A stretch of 64,000 nucleotides of DNA from Neobacillus driksii (GTDB lineage Bacteria; Bacillota; Bacilli; Bacillales; Cytobacillaceae), in assembly GCF_013409995.1 (NCBI RefSeq), contig NZ_JACCBX010000011.1, positions 124,001-188,000 of the forward strand. Reading direction: 5' to 3'. The notes below the pieces were generated by a model, which was given only the letters and a program-made list of their open reading frames with translations, searched no databases and was not told the DNA's origin. How positions within the stretch are numbered: position 1 is the first letter of the stretch; each line of letters begins with the position of its first letter. Below are positions 7,766 through 17,168 of this stretch, one piece after another. Made by a program: the position numbers and the translations under genes.

Positions 7766-8083
7766 TTATCTATTTAGCAGATCATTTCTAAGCGGGGTGA
7801 ACGTATCAATGATGGCGCCTGCTACTAATGCCTTTGCACCGTGCTTTGCTCCACCTGGAATAAAGATCGTTTCTCCAGGTCCGATAATATGCTTTTCACC
7901 ATCAATTGTAAATTCAAATTTTCCTCTTAAACAGTAAGTTAGCTGTTCGTGAGGATGGCTGTGTTCATAGCCTTGTGCCCCTTCTTCAAAATGAACTTCC
8001 ATCATCATAATACTGTCTCCTGGAGGGAAAATTTTTCTTTTCACACCTGGTTCCGCCGCTTCCCAATTCAACTGAATACTCAT
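7766..8083 (-). CDS. kdgF: KdgF-like cupin, uronate linearisation enzyme
   Basis: A 105-residue single cupin. The metal-binding motif is HSHPHEQ (H41, H43, H45, Q47) with the second-motif His at H81 (IPGGAKHGA), and the C-terminal FTPLRNDLL matches the KdgF family ending FSPxRxDFL. KdgF converts 4,5-unsaturated monouronates, released by pectin and alginate exolyases, to the open-chain ketouronate in the cytoplasm. It is the last gene of the minus-strand cluster, 21 bases after the PL15 exolyase gene, with AGGAGGTACTAA upstream. This pairing means the exolyase product is its most likely substrate. Length is normal for the family. Confidence 0.85.
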   Translation of the reverse strand: MSIQLNWEAAEPGVKRKIFPPGDSIMMMEVHFEEGAQGYEHSHPHEQLTYCLRGKFEFTIDGEKHIIGPGETIFIPGGAKHGAKALVAGAIIDTFTPLRNDLLNR

Positions 8084-8104
8084 TTAGTACCTCCTGTTCT
8101 CTTT

Positions 8105-10390
8105 TTAATAGGCTTTTGCAACTTCAACGCGGAATGTTTTCCCGTTTTCTGTTAAATAGAGATGTACTCCGTGGTCCTGATCATCCATAAAATATGAAAC
8201 GTATTTCTTTTCCCCTTTTCGGTTCGGAGTTAACAGGGTCACAATTCGGTGCCCTTTTGCTTTTTTTGTTGTGGCCTGCAAATGCCATTCTCTTGGCAAG
8301 CCTTCCACTTCGGCTGGGTCGACATCCTTGTAGTCATTATTCTGATCTAATGAAAGTTCTCCGGAAGAACTATAGATAAACCGGCCTTCTAAATCGGCTT
8401 TTTCTCCCTCAATTTTAAACACCTGATCCTCGATTTTCAGTTGGTGTAAGGAATGCAGAAGCCAGTTGACACTGCCTGCCTGTTCCAAATCTACGGAATC
8501 CACAATGACAAAGTACGATTGATTCACGAAGTAGATTTCTCTCTCAAATTTAGTTAAATACGGTACATATTCTTTGTATGCGTTGGTGGCATCTTCTCTT
8601 ACATAGCTGTATTCGTCCGTTGATACCACTTCCAACACTTCACCATTTGCCTGTTTATTAAGAATTTTATTGGATTCGGCATACTGTCCTACACCATCGA
8701 TTAGCAAAGTGTTGTGAGATTGGGTCTGCCTTCTCCATTTTTTATGCATGGTACTGTTAAAGCCAACATAATGTCCAGATCGCACTACAAGCGGCTCTCC
8801 AAATGCATGAAGGACAAAACTATTCTGATCCCCATGACTATGACTCAGCGACCCGTAAGGACTACTCTTCGTTAACAGCATAATATGCTCATCGGGCTGG
8901 TCCATTTTATCGTGGAAGGCAACCCAGCCAACATCCTTAAACCATTTAACTCGCTCAGCATCTGCTGGCGGTACGGACTCAACTTCAGGGAAATCGTGAA
9001 GATAAAGCATTTCATCAAACTGAAAGTCCCACCAGCCATAGTTGAAGAACTTTTGATCAGCATCCTTGTCCCATGCTTTTACCTGCTCATAATACCATTG
9101 ATACCAGCCATTTCCGGTAATTCCCGCAAATTGACGGATATTAAAAGCGGTCTTCAAACCCGGGCGTTCGCCAAGATTGGATTGGTCGCCAAAGCTCGCA
9201 CGGCGGGTATCCTGACTATAACAATATAATGGGAAGTCTCCGGTTTTCTGGAAAAACGGACGCTTGTAAAAATCAAGACTCAGAAAATTCTTTAATAGAT
9301 TTAACGCATCAATCAGATATGCCATCCCGGTGGTCCAATACATACCGCCTTCTGCCCATCCGCCATCTTTACCTCCCCAAGGTGTATAGAGACATGCGTA
9401 ATATTCGATTGTATAATCCAGCCATTCCTGTGCCTCCGGAGCATCATCCAATAAGGCAATCGAACAAGGAATAAGGACAGAAGACAGGGAACGGACCGCA
9501 TGGCTGTCATATGGAACCTGGTGAATTTTGGAACGTTTGATAACATGGTAGGCTACTTGTTCGGTTCTTCTTAGCAGGGAATGTCGTACAAGACCTTTTT
9601 CCTCATCAGACAGGTGTTGAAAAAGCCAATCATATCCCCAGGCTAACGCAGCTGCGATACGGAACGCACATTCGTCATTGTAATCTCTTGATGTGGTGCC
9701 CTCTGTGTCCCAATTTGCCACATGAATCAGCCATTCCTTTGCTCGATTGAGAATCGTTTCATCTTCGAGGATTACACCCGCCACACTTAAATGACGTATA
9801 GCATAGAGTGTTTCTTGGCAGTCCATGTACATTTGTCTCCACAGCTTAATTACTCGTTTATTTTCCGGATACGGGCTTGGTTCCGGCATTAATTCACGAT
9901 CGAGCCATGGTTTGACCGACTTTTCGTAAAAAGTACTCCAATTGCAGTGCTGCGGATTTTCTTTAATGTTCGCTTTAAATGTCTCCACTTGCTCAGGAGA
10001 TAACCATAACCTTGGGTGTGCAAGACTCACTTCCTGGTATCGCTCATCTCTGCTTGGAATAGCGGTAACTGGAAGACCTTCAGGGATTGTGAACTTCCTT
10101 GCTTCACTCCAATTATGCTCCACAGTGTCTACTAACGCATACCGCCAATAATAGGTACCTGGTTCCATTGCGGTGTTAGGTGTATAAAAATTAAAGGGAA
10201 CAGGTTGAATCGTTTCAGTTTGTTCATGTGAGAAATCTTCATTTTTTGAAATCTGCAAGCAGTATTGGTCATTCTCTAATTGAACCGGCAGCCAGGTAAA
10301 CCGGGGTGGATTCTCGATTAATTCAGTCGTCTCATCTGGCGAATATTTTACATCTAATATACCACTGACTGGTTGATAGATTGATTGCAT
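8105..10390 (-). CDS. PL15-family exo-oligoalginate lyase (heparinase II/III superfamily)
   Basis: A 761-residue cytoplasmic protein, no signal peptide. Order: an N-terminal fibronectin-like beta domain (about 20-103, NPPRFTWLPV), an alpha/alpha barrel (DUF4962, about 120-430), and the heparinase II/III beta-sandwich (about 480-761). It closely resembles the exotype alginate lyase Atu3025 of Agrobacterium as I remember it: the catalytic H311, Y365 and H531 of that enzyme fall on H297, Y351 and H517 here, all with the same offset of 14. Surrounding motifs VPYDSHAVRSL, GGWAEGGMYW and PYGSLSHSHGDQNSF are intact. Family members cut alginate oligomers from the end to give unsaturated monouronate; a PL15 subfamily acts on heparin, so the substrate needs proof. 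The next gene is kdgF-like, the previous one an SDR. The start has AGGAGGAATAACAAA. Confidence 0.85.
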   Translation of the reverse strand: MQSIYQPVSGILDVKYSPDETTELIENPPRFTWLPVQLENDQYCLQISKNEDFSHEQTETIQPVPFNFYTPNTAMEPGTYYWRYALVDTVEHNWSEARKFTIPEGLPVTAIPSRDERYQEVSLAHPRLWLSPEQVETFKANIKENPQHCNWSTFYEKSVKPWLDRELMPEPSPYPENKRVIKLWRQMYMDCQETLYAIRHLSVAGVILEDETILNRAKEWLIHVANWDTEGTTSRDYNDECAFRIAAALAWGYDWLFQHLSDEEKGLVRHSLLRRTEQVAYHVIKRSKIHQVPYDSHAVRSLSSVLIPCSIALLDDAPEAQEWLDYTIEYYACLYTPWGGKDGGWAEGGMYWTTGMAYLIDALNLLKNFLSLDFYKRPFFQKTGDFPLYCYSQDTRRASFGDQSNLGERPGLKTAFNIRQFAGITGNGWYQWYYEQVKAWDKDADQKFFNYGWWDFQFDEMLYLHDFPEVESVPPADAERVKWFKDVGWVAFHDKMDQPDEHIMLLTKSSPYGSLSHSHGDQNSFVLHAFGEPLVVRSGHYVGFNSTMHKKWRRQTQSHNTLLIDGVGQYAESNKILNKQANGEVLEVVSTDEYSYVREDATNAYKEYVPYLTKFEREIYFVNQSYFVIVDSVDLEQAGSVNWLLHSLHQLKIEDQVFKIEGEKADLEGRFIYSSSGELSLDQNNDYKDVDPAEVEGLPREWHLQATTKKAKGHRIVTLLTPNRKGEKKYVSYFMDDQDHGVHLYLTENGKTFRVEVAKAY

Positions 10391-10424
10391 TTTGTTATTC
10401 CTCCTAATCTATTTTTTAAAGAAT

Positions 10425-11189
10425 TTATTTCATGAACATACCGCCATTGATTTCAATGGTTTCTCCCGTAATATAGGAAGCATATGGAGATGTTAGAAAT
10501 AAGACGGCACCGCTGATATCCTGAGGTACACCGCCACGGCCCAATGGAATTTTTGCAACTGTGGCCTTTCTTCCTTCCTCCGTATTGAAGGTAGCATGGA
10601 ATTTGGTTTGATCAATAAAACCAGGAGAAAGTGCATTCACTCGAATCCCAAACGGTGCCAGTTCTTTTGCCAGTCCCTTAGTAAAAGTTATGATTGCTCC
10701 TTTCGTCGTTGCATATGGTACTGCACCAGGTCCGCCTCCATCATGGGCAGCAACGGAGCTTAGGTTGATAATGATACCGCTTCCTTTTTCTTTCATGCCT
10801 GGGATAACCGCTTTGCTCATAAAGGCAGCCGATGTTACATTGACATCGATTATTTTCCGCCATAAATCGATGGTCATATCTTCAATCTTTCTTCGCTCCA
10901 CTAAATGACCAGCATTATTTACGAGAATGTCTACTGTTCCCAGCTTTTCTTTTACTTCTACTGCAAGAACTCCTATTTGATCAAGGTCTGTTACATCGGC
11001 CTGAATCATGATGGCTTCCCCACCCTGATCTTTAATGATGCGGACGGTTTCTTCCGCACCTTCTTGGTTGCTTAAATAATTTACTGCCACTTTTGCACCA
11101 TTTGCGGCTAAATCAATGGCAATCGCCTGCCCAATTCCGCCACTTGCGCCTGTTACTAAGGCTGTTTTTCCATTTAAATTGAAATGCAT
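10425..11189 (-). CDS. Short-chain dehydrogenase/reductase, probable ketouronate (DEH/DKI-type) reductase
   Basis: A 254-residue classical SDR: TGASGGIG cofactor loop at 13-20, D66-containing DVTD, NNAG at 91-94, catalytic S145, Y159 and K163 (YATTK), and the C-terminal IEINGG. The family cannot by itself tell KduD, DEH reductase and FabG apart. Context decides: it is 34 bases upstream of the PL15 exolyase and in one transcript with KdgF, so I infer reduction of the linear 4-deoxy-5-hexoseulose uronate to 2-keto-3-deoxygluconate, as done by SDR-type DEH reductases of alginate users. The N41-S40 region after the second strand (NYLSN) suggests NADPH tolerance, but this is weak. No KDG kinase or aldolase is in the window. 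Confidence 0.78.
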   Translation of the reverse strand: MHFNLNGKTALVTGASGGIGQAIAIDLAANGAKVAVNYLSNQEGAEETVRIIKDQGGEAIMIQADVTDLDQIGVLAVEVKEKLGTVDILVNNAGHLVERRKIEDMTIDLWRKIIDVNVTSAAFMSKAVIPGMKEKGSGIIINLSSVAAHDGGGPGAVPYATTKGAIITFTKGLAKELAPFGIRVNALSPGFIDQTKFHATFNTEEGRKATVAKIPLGRGGVPQDISGAVLFLTSPYASYITGETIEINGGMFMK

Positions 11190-11340
11190 ATCCTTACCTC
11201 CTATTCATAATAAAAAGAAAACCTATAAGATATATTTGGAATAACCCCATTGTAACAATTAGGTTGTTAACGTTCTTCGGAATAATTTTAGACTCTAAAG
11301 GCTTTTTTTTAGCCAAACGGATAATCTCTATCAAAAAGAA

Positions 11341-11382
11341 GGCTGGCTCAAAAGGTCTTTCATTTGCCCCTTTGAGCCAGCC
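11341..11382 (-). terminator. Terminator after the beta-helix lyase gene
   Basis: GGCTGGCTCAAAAGG pairs with CCCTTTGAGCCAGCC, followed on the minus strand by TTCTTTTT. It separates the lyase from the SDR-PL15-KdgF operon, which must then have its own promoter in 11190-11340. Confidence 0.85.
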
Positions 11383-11399
11383 ACTATGAAAATCTCATT

Positions 11400-13919
11400 C
11401 TATTTTTCAATTAGGAGTGATGGCCAGTTAGCTTGGTTACTGTCTTCTTTCGAATACATATTAATATTACCGTTCTGCCCTTTTGTATCGACAATCATCA
11501 AGGTTACTTTTCCGTCGGGGTGTGATTTAATAAACGGTGTCACATCCAGATTCATTTTTGCGGCTTCCGCAGAGTCAACGGTAATCGAACCAAGATAAAC
11601 AGCAGAATCCCCGATACCTGTTACTGTAACAGATTCCTGTGCATGATTAGGAGAATTTTGCCACGTAATGGTATCTTCAGTCCAGTTATCATTGGTTAAT
11701 CCGAAAACATCCAGCTCCACACTCGTTGTGTTACTTCCTATTTTTCCAGTCAACTCCAAAATGGCTTCCTTGACATCGTTAATGTTTGCTATATCAAACT
11801 GGAAATAAGCAATCCGGCCTTTTGTATGATCTAAATTATTTTTAATGTTAAAGTATTTGTAATAGTTTTTGTCAGTGGACCCTGCTGCTGTTAAATCTGG
11901 ATTTTCGAGGCCGTAATTGGATGTTGGTCTCTCAATATCAACAAGTGCATCCGCTGCAGGAGTTAGTTTCTCCTGTTCCCCTGGACTTTCTTCCTGACCC
12001 CCAGATTCTAAGTTAATATAAAAATCATTCTCCGTGTTCTTTTCAACTTTATTGTCATTCATGACAATCTCACTGCCGGCTTCAATTCTGATACCATTCG
12101 TATTACCTTTAATATGATTGCCAGTTATTGTGATATTTTTAGGATCACCTGCGCCGATATTCCCCGCCTTTGTATCTCCCCTATCATGGGCTAGTACAAT
12201 ACCGGTAAAACCATCGGCTGTATTGTTGGAAATCATGTTGTCACGAATGATGGTTCCTGGAGCATTTAGGATATAGATTCCTTTTCCATTACTAGGTTCG
12301 GTCGTATTGGTAATCATATTCTTCTCAATAATGGTATTCGGTGAACCCATGTACACTTTGATACCTTCACGTGAGTTGCTAATTTTATTATCATGAATAT
12401 AGTTGTAAGCTCCTGACGCATCGTGGTTCGTAGGGGCTGTACCGCCAGTGTTACCGACACCAATACCTGCTCCATTTACAATCCCTGTAATCGTATTTTT
12501 ATAGATTTCATTCAAAAACTCGTCTTCACCATGTAGATCAATCGAATCTAATACCGTATTTTCAAAGGTATTATTATAAATAACATTATTGTGTGCATAG
12601 TACTGGATCAGTGCACCATGACGGATGTATGGCCCTTTAAAGGCACTGTTTCGAACGACATTATAGCGGGTATCATTTTTATAACCTGTACGGTCCGTTT
12701 TGGGTACCCCCTGGATACTCACGCCATAACCGGCACCACCGCCGCCTACATCCGTTGCATTTTGGAAAAGAGCATGCTGAACCACGACATCATGGCTATT
12801 TTCAACCCTGACACCCATTCTTTGGTATTTTTCGATGGTTACATGGTCAACAAGAATGTTATATGACGGTGCATCACCTGCTCCATCCGTAATATAAATA
12901 CCGTATGTCGGTCCACCAAGATCAGGATTGGTCTTGGTAGAATCTGTAGAATACTTGCCATCAAAAGTGGAAGTAATCGTCAAATTTGAGACCACGATAT
13001 TATTCATTCCGTAAGAGCGCAAGACTTTACCGCTTGGTACGTCTGCATCAAAATCAGAAACAAGGTAAACATTGTTTTGACTCTCTCCTCTTAGGTTTAC
13101 ACCTGATTTCAACGCAATATGGGAGGAACCATCGTTTGCTAATGTCCCATTTAAATTATAGGTACCATTTGGAAGATATACTTCATCACCCGGATTGGCT
13201 GCGTCAATTGCAGCTAAAATAGTTGCCAGATCATCCTTTTCATTATCCTTTGTATCAGCACCGTAATCTAAAACATTTAGTGTTTTCCCGGTTACTTTAT
13301 TTGGCTCATGAATCGCATGTTGTGAACCATCAGGATTGATTAATCCGGGCTTCGTATAGGTTACGTCTTCCCGTTCTTCCGGTTTAGGAGGAACGAGTTC
13401 TGCAAGGACCAGTTGACCATCAGCTGTTGGACTGTAGATATGTGTAACTGTAATACTATTCCAGAGATTTACGGAGTTCCCTTTACAAAGAATTTTCACG
13501 TATCGGGCAGAAGAGTCTTCAACGTCATAGGCTGCGAGACCAAGCTCTCCTTCTTTACTAACTCCATTCTGAAGGACGTTTTCCCACACTGTGCCATCGT
13601 TAGATACCTGGACATCAAAATAGGATTGTCTTTGGTTCCCATTATGAAAAGCAAGACCTAGATACCCTATCTCCTGAGTGCTTCCAAGATCATATAAAAT
13701 CCATTCCTCTAACCCTTGCGAGGACCAGCGTGTACCTAGGTCATCATCTAATGTGTTTTCAGGAAAGTTTCCATCATTCCCACTTGCAGTTACTTCCACG
13801 ATTGGTAGTTTAATAGGCTGAACTTCTGCAGAATAAGCGGGAAATCCGGGAATGACTAAGATCAACACAACCATTAAATACAGAAACATAGAACCCTTTT
13901 TGTTTCGTTTTGAAAACAT
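11400..13919 (-). CDS. Secreted multidomain beta-helix polysaccharide lyase with discoidin and CBM96-like modules
   Basis: An 839-residue exported protein. The ATG at 13919 has AAGGAGGG in front, better than the longer GTG frame from 13940. Residues 1-31 are a signal peptide. Residues about 40-165 are an F5/8-type C (discoidin) domain (LDDDLGTRWSSQG, YDLGSTQEIGYLGLAF). Residues about 210-640 form a right-handed parallel beta-helix that begins like Pectate_lyase_3 (NVLDYGADTKDNEKDD, PGDEVYLPNGTYNLNG) and repeats NxI/NxF turns. Residues about 660-835 are a DNRLRE/CBM96-like domain (AYFQFDI, WTEDTITWQNSP). Beta-helix lyases of this kind cut uronic-acid polymers by beta-elimination. With the PL15, KdgF and importer genes around it, I infer the extracellular depolymerase for alginate or a similar polyuronate. 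The PL family could not be assigned. Confidence 0.82.
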   Translation of the reverse strand: MFSKRNKKGSMFLYLMVVLILVIPGFPAYSAEVQPIKLPIVEVTASGNDGNFPENTLDDDLGTRWSSQGLEEWILYDLGSTQEIGYLGLAFHNGNQRQSYFDVQVSNDGTVWENVLQNGVSKEGELGLAAYDVEDSSARYVKILCKGNSVNLWNSITVTHIYSPTADGQLVLAELVPPKPEEREDVTYTKPGLINPDGSQHAIHEPNKVTGKTLNVLDYGADTKDNEKDDLATILAAIDAANPGDEVYLPNGTYNLNGTLANDGSSHIALKSGVNLRGESQNNVYLVSDFDADVPSGKVLRSYGMNNIVVSNLTITSTFDGKYSTDSTKTNPDLGGPTYGIYITDGAGDAPSYNILVDHVTIEKYQRMGVRVENSHDVVVQHALFQNATDVGGGGAGYGVSIQGVPKTDRTGYKNDTRYNVVRNSAFKGPYIRHGALIQYYAHNNVIYNNTFENTVLDSIDLHGEDEFLNEIYKNTITGIVNGAGIGVGNTGGTAPTNHDASGAYNYIHDNKISNSREGIKVYMGSPNTIIEKNMITNTTEPSNGKGIYILNAPGTIIRDNMISNNTADGFTGIVLAHDRGDTKAGNIGAGDPKNITITGNHIKGNTNGIRIEAGSEIVMNDNKVEKNTENDFYINLESGGQEESPGEQEKLTPAADALVDIERPTSNYGLENPDLTAAGSTDKNYYKYFNIKNNLDHTKGRIAYFQFDIANINDVKEAILELTGKIGSNTTSVELDVFGLTNDNWTEDTITWQNSPNHAQESVTVTGIGDSAVYLGSITVDSAEAAKMNLDVTPFIKSHPDGKVTLMIVDTKGQNGNINMYSKEDSNQANWPSLLIEK

Positions 13920-14000
13920 TTTTACCCTCCTTCTTTTCACTTAAAATCTGACAATCTTCTAAAAACTTGGTATCACACTTTGCTCCTTTCCATCAACAAG

Positions 14001-14014
14001 TGAAAACGCGGTCA
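14001..14014. promoter_or_regulatory. cre-like site upstream of beta-helix lyase
   Basis: TGAAAACGCGGTCA matches TGWAANCGNTNWCA at 13 of 14 positions and lies 82 bases upstream of the lyase start, so catabolite repression is plausible. Confidence 0.6.
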
Positions 14015-14141
14015 TTACTTAGGTTAGCAAAAGGTCTCCTTTTTCATATTAACCAGTAGCAAGGTGAGAATCTGTTGTTTTCTTTATATCGATTAGTCAA
14101 ATTTTTAGATATCTAAAAAGATTGGATAAAAATGTTATTTT

Positions 14142-15974
14142 CTATGCGGGCTGATTCGTATCTCTTTGTGCATTTTGGTATGGCAGAATGATTGAAACAG
14201 TTGTCCCTTCATTTACCCTACTGCTTAAGTCTAACCCATATTGATTTCCAAAAAGCAGCTGGATTCGTCTGTTTACATTTGTGACCCCTATCCCTAAATC
14301 ACTTCTAAGTTCTGGTTTATTTTTTCTATCTGCTTTTATAAATTCTCGTAATTCATTTAATCGATCATCCTGTATCCCCCGGCCATTGTCGATTACACAG
14401 ACATGAAGACACGAACCAATGATTTTTGTCCGAATGGTAATGATGATTTCATTTACGGCTTTCCTAAAACCATGTTGAATTGCATTCTCCACAAGAGGCT
14501 GGAGGCTGAGCTTTACCATTGGGGTATTGTATAACGATGGATCAATATCTAAAATCAAATTAATAGGCTTTTTTATTCTGAGTTCATGAATGACGAGATA
14601 GCCTTTAACATGTTCAATTTCATCCGCTAATGTGACCAATTCTAAATTTCGGACTGAATAACGGAACATACCGGCCAATGCCTCCGCCATTTTTGAAATT
14701 TCCTCAATTCCGTTGATGATCCCATATCCGTTCATTGTTTCAAGGGTATTGTACAAGAAGTGTGGATTAATCTGTGATTGAAGTGCCTGAATCTCTACCT
14801 TTTGTTTTTCAAGTTCTCTTTCCTGTAATTCGATTTTTACCTGTTGATTATTTAACTCAGCTATGAAGACCTGGTCGACCAACGTTGACAGCCTATCCAC
14901 CATTCTGTTGTAGCTTCTTAAAAGACTACTGATTTCATCATTTCTCGGAAGATCCGGAACTTTTTTCCACTCCCCTTGTTCAACGGTTTTCATTGTTCGT
15001 TCTAATAATTGGATTGGTTTGACCACTTGCCTGATAGAGTTAACCGATAGGACAAAAGCAATAAAAATCACCATCACAGCTGAAATCACAGCGGTTAAGC
15101 GGACTCCGGAAATCGGTGCAAAAAGCTGTGTTTTAGGTACTGCGGCAATCAGTTTCCATCCTGTATATTCTGAAGTTAAAAAATGAAAGAAGGTAGACTT
15201 ATTGTTCCATTGATCGAAAAAGGTACCCTGTTTATGTTTGCTAAGCTCTTCTTTACCCACCTGATTTAATGTTTTACCAATGAATTTGGTGTCAGGATGA
15301 TAGATAACTTTCCCATTCGAATCCGCTATCATAAAAAACCCTTCATTCCCAAGGTTAGCTTCTTTCCACAATTCTCCTAATTCAGAAGCATTAATTTCAA
15401 TCCCTAGGATTCCATTAGGGGAAAACGACTTCATACCTCTAATTTTTCTTGCGATAGTAAGTGTAATTCTTCCATATTGATCGGACGGATGGATGATTAT
15501 TTTGCCACTCTCCGGCGTAATCTTTTTTAAATTATTATATTTATCTTCCGAAAAAGAACCTCCCTTATCTCGTAACCAAATTTGTCTCTTGTTATCTCCC
15601 AATATGTACATTCGATTGATTTCTGGCTTCTGTATGACGATATTATCCATCATCGTCCAAATATTTTCATAATATTGATAACGGATGTGTTCCTCTACGA
15701 ACACATTATTCTCTTCCAGATCAAGAAAATGCTTTACATTGGGGTTTGAAACAATCGGCAGTGTTACCAGTTCATAATTTTTCACAAAACGGTCAGTCTG
15801 AAAATTCACATTCGTGACCACCTGGCCGAGGTAGTCTTCCGTTTGCTTTTCAAGAAGATTGGATGACTGCATATAAATGATGCTTGCCACAATGATTAAA
15901 GGTAAAATCATAACTAGTGCAAAATACAACAGCAATCTTTGAAAAAGGTTCAAATTTTCCAGTCTTTTTTTCAT
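14142..15974 (-). CDS. YesM-type sensor histidine kinase
   Basis: A 610-residue membrane kinase of the LytS/YesM class. TM1 is at about 13-34, an extracellular Cache-like sensor at 35-285 (FFMIADSNGKVIYHPDTKFIGK is the typical second half), TM2 at about 290-312, a HAMP linker, then the kinase core: QINPHFLYNT with phospho-acceptor H405, QPLVENAI N-box at 492-499, DNGRG (529-533) and LGIGVTNVNRR. It overlaps the response regulator stop by four bases (ATGA), so both are translated together. Placed between the importer genes and the lyase, it probably senses extracellular oligouronate or the loaded binding protein and switches on this cluster. Confidence 0.93.
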   Translation of the reverse strand: MKKRLENLNLFQRLLLYFALVMILPLIIVASIIYMQSSNLLEKQTEDYLGQVVTNVNFQTDRFVKNYELVTLPIVSNPNVKHFLDLEENNVFVEEHIRYQYYENIWTMMDNIVIQKPEINRMYILGDNKRQIWLRDKGGSFSEDKYNNLKKITPESGKIIIHPSDQYGRITLTIARKIRGMKSFSPNGILGIEINASELGELWKEANLGNEGFFMIADSNGKVIYHPDTKFIGKTLNQVGKEELSKHKQGTFFDQWNNKSTFFHFLTSEYTGWKLIAAVPKTQLFAPISGVRLTAVISAVMVIFIAFVLSVNSIRQVVKPIQLLERTMKTVEQGEWKKVPDLPRNDEISSLLRSYNRMVDRLSTLVDQVFIAELNNQQVKIELQERELEKQKVEIQALQSQINPHFLYNTLETMNGYGIINGIEEISKMAEALAGMFRYSVRNLELVTLADEIEHVKGYLVIHELRIKKPINLILDIDPSLYNTPMVKLSLQPLVENAIQHGFRKAVNEIIITIRTKIIGSCLHVCVIDNGRGIQDDRLNELREFIKADRKNKPELRSDLGIGVTNVNRRIQLLFGNQYGLDLSSRVNEGTTVSIILPYQNAQRDTNQPA

Positions 15975-17011
15975 ACTTCAATCCCTAAAGACTGACGATA
16001 TTCTTTTGGCGAAATGCCGGTATATTTTTTGAAAGTCTTTGCAAAATGTGGTGCGTCATCATAGCCAATTTCACTCGAAATATCAATAATCCTCAAATCG
16101 CTTCTTTCAAGAAGTTTCTTAGCCGTTTCCATTCTTAAATGAATTCGATATTCGACAAAAGTCTGCCCGGTTTCTCTTTTAAATAACTGACTAAAATAAG
16201 AACTGTTAAGACCTAGTTTTTGTGCGACATCGTCTAAGTTTATCTTCGAACAGACATTTTTAAGCATGTATTCCTTGGCTGCCTCAATCGGATCAATGAT
16301 CTTCCCCTTCCTTTGAGATCTAGTCTTTTGAATCATTTCTATACAAATATCCTGAAATTCACGAGTTATTTGATTGATATTCTCTCCAGTTAAGTTAAGT
16401 GCAGCGTCCAGACTGATACTGCCCTTTTGATTAATCCTCTGTACCAACGTTTTTACTATATGGTTCATGACATTTTGATAATATGATAGTTTTAATTGTT
16501 TTTTCTCCATTTTTTCTTTCCATTTCGCAATGGTTTCGATCACAAGATTCTCATCTAAAACCCATATGGTAGATTCAAGGTCTACTAGCATTCCTTCAAT
16601 TTCTTTAATATCAATAAAATCATTCTGCTCTTTTTTGATGTTTTCTACCAAGCGGAGCATCGTTTCGTTCAGTTTCTCTTTTGTAATCGGTTTCAAAAGA
16701 TAGTCTTTTGCACCATGTAAGATGGCACGCTGTGCAAATTTAAAAGAATCGTATCCTGATAAAATGACCCATTTTGCAGTCGGATTATATTTAGCAGATT
16801 TTTCAAGTAATGATAGCCCATCCATTTCAGGCATATTAATATCCGTAAAGACTATATCAAAAGTTTCCTGCTGCAGGAGAATATCGGCATCGATACCATC
16901 CTCCGCTTCCAAAATTTCTTGGATGGATACTCCTTCCAGTTCCAAATGCTCTAAGAGATGGCGTAATGCTTTCCGAATTATGAATTCATCTTCAATAATT
17001 AATATTTTCAT
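15971..17011 (-). CDS. YesN-type response regulator with AraC DNA-binding domain
   Basis: A 346-residue regulator. Receiver domain 1-125 with acidic pocket E7-D8, phospho-acceptor D57 (TDINMPEMDG) and the LLKP lysine motif. The C-terminal AraC double helix-turn-helix covers about 240-340 (INLDDVAQKLGLNSSYFSQL; IIDISSEIGYDDAPHFAKTF; SPKEYRQSL). The ATG at 17011 sits 11 bases after AAAGGGG; the longer GTG frame from 17023 overlaps that site, so I reject it. Partner of the kinase encoded immediately downstream. Probable targets are the importer operon and the lyase genes. This regulator is shorter than the 519-residue one at 33941, so the two systems are not recent duplicates. Confidence 0.93.
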   Translation of the reverse strand: MKILIIEDEFIIRKALRHLLEHLELEGVSIQEILEAEDGIDADILLQQETFDIVFTDINMPEMDGLSLLEKSAKYNPTAKWVILSGYDSFKFAQRAILHGAKDYLLKPITKEKLNETMLRLVENIKKEQNDFIDIKEIEGMLVDLESTIWVLDENLVIETIAKWKEKMEKKQLKLSYYQNVMNHIVKTLVQRINQKGSISLDAALNLTGENINQITREFQDICIEMIQKTRSQRKGKIIDPIEAAKEYMLKNVCSKINLDDVAQKLGLNSSYFSQLFKRETGQTFVEYRIHLRMETAKKLLERSDLRIIDISSEIGYDDAPHFAKTFKKYTGISPKEYRQSLGIEV

Positions 17012-17132
17012 GAATGGCTGCACCCCTTTTTTTAAATATTAAAACTATTATACAATGAAAGCTTTTAGCAATTGTAACAACATTTCGGAAAACGAAAAAA
17101 AATCTGTATTTTTGACACTCCAATGCAAGAAA

Positions 17133-17160
17133 GCTGTCCTAAGGTGGTTTTTAGGACAGC
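17133..17160 (-). terminator. Stem-loop after the solute-binding protein gene
   Basis: GCTGTCCTAA pairs with TTAGGACAGC across 8 bases. The tail on the minus strand (TTTCTTGC) is a weak T-run, so it may be a partial terminator between the importer and the two-component genes. Confidence 0.6.
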
Positions 17161-17168
17161 CGATCTTG

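Noticed and set aside
10425..11189. Calling the dehydrogenase KduD or FabG outright
   Set aside because: The SDR motifs alone do not separate these; the context favours a ketouronate reductase but does not prove it.
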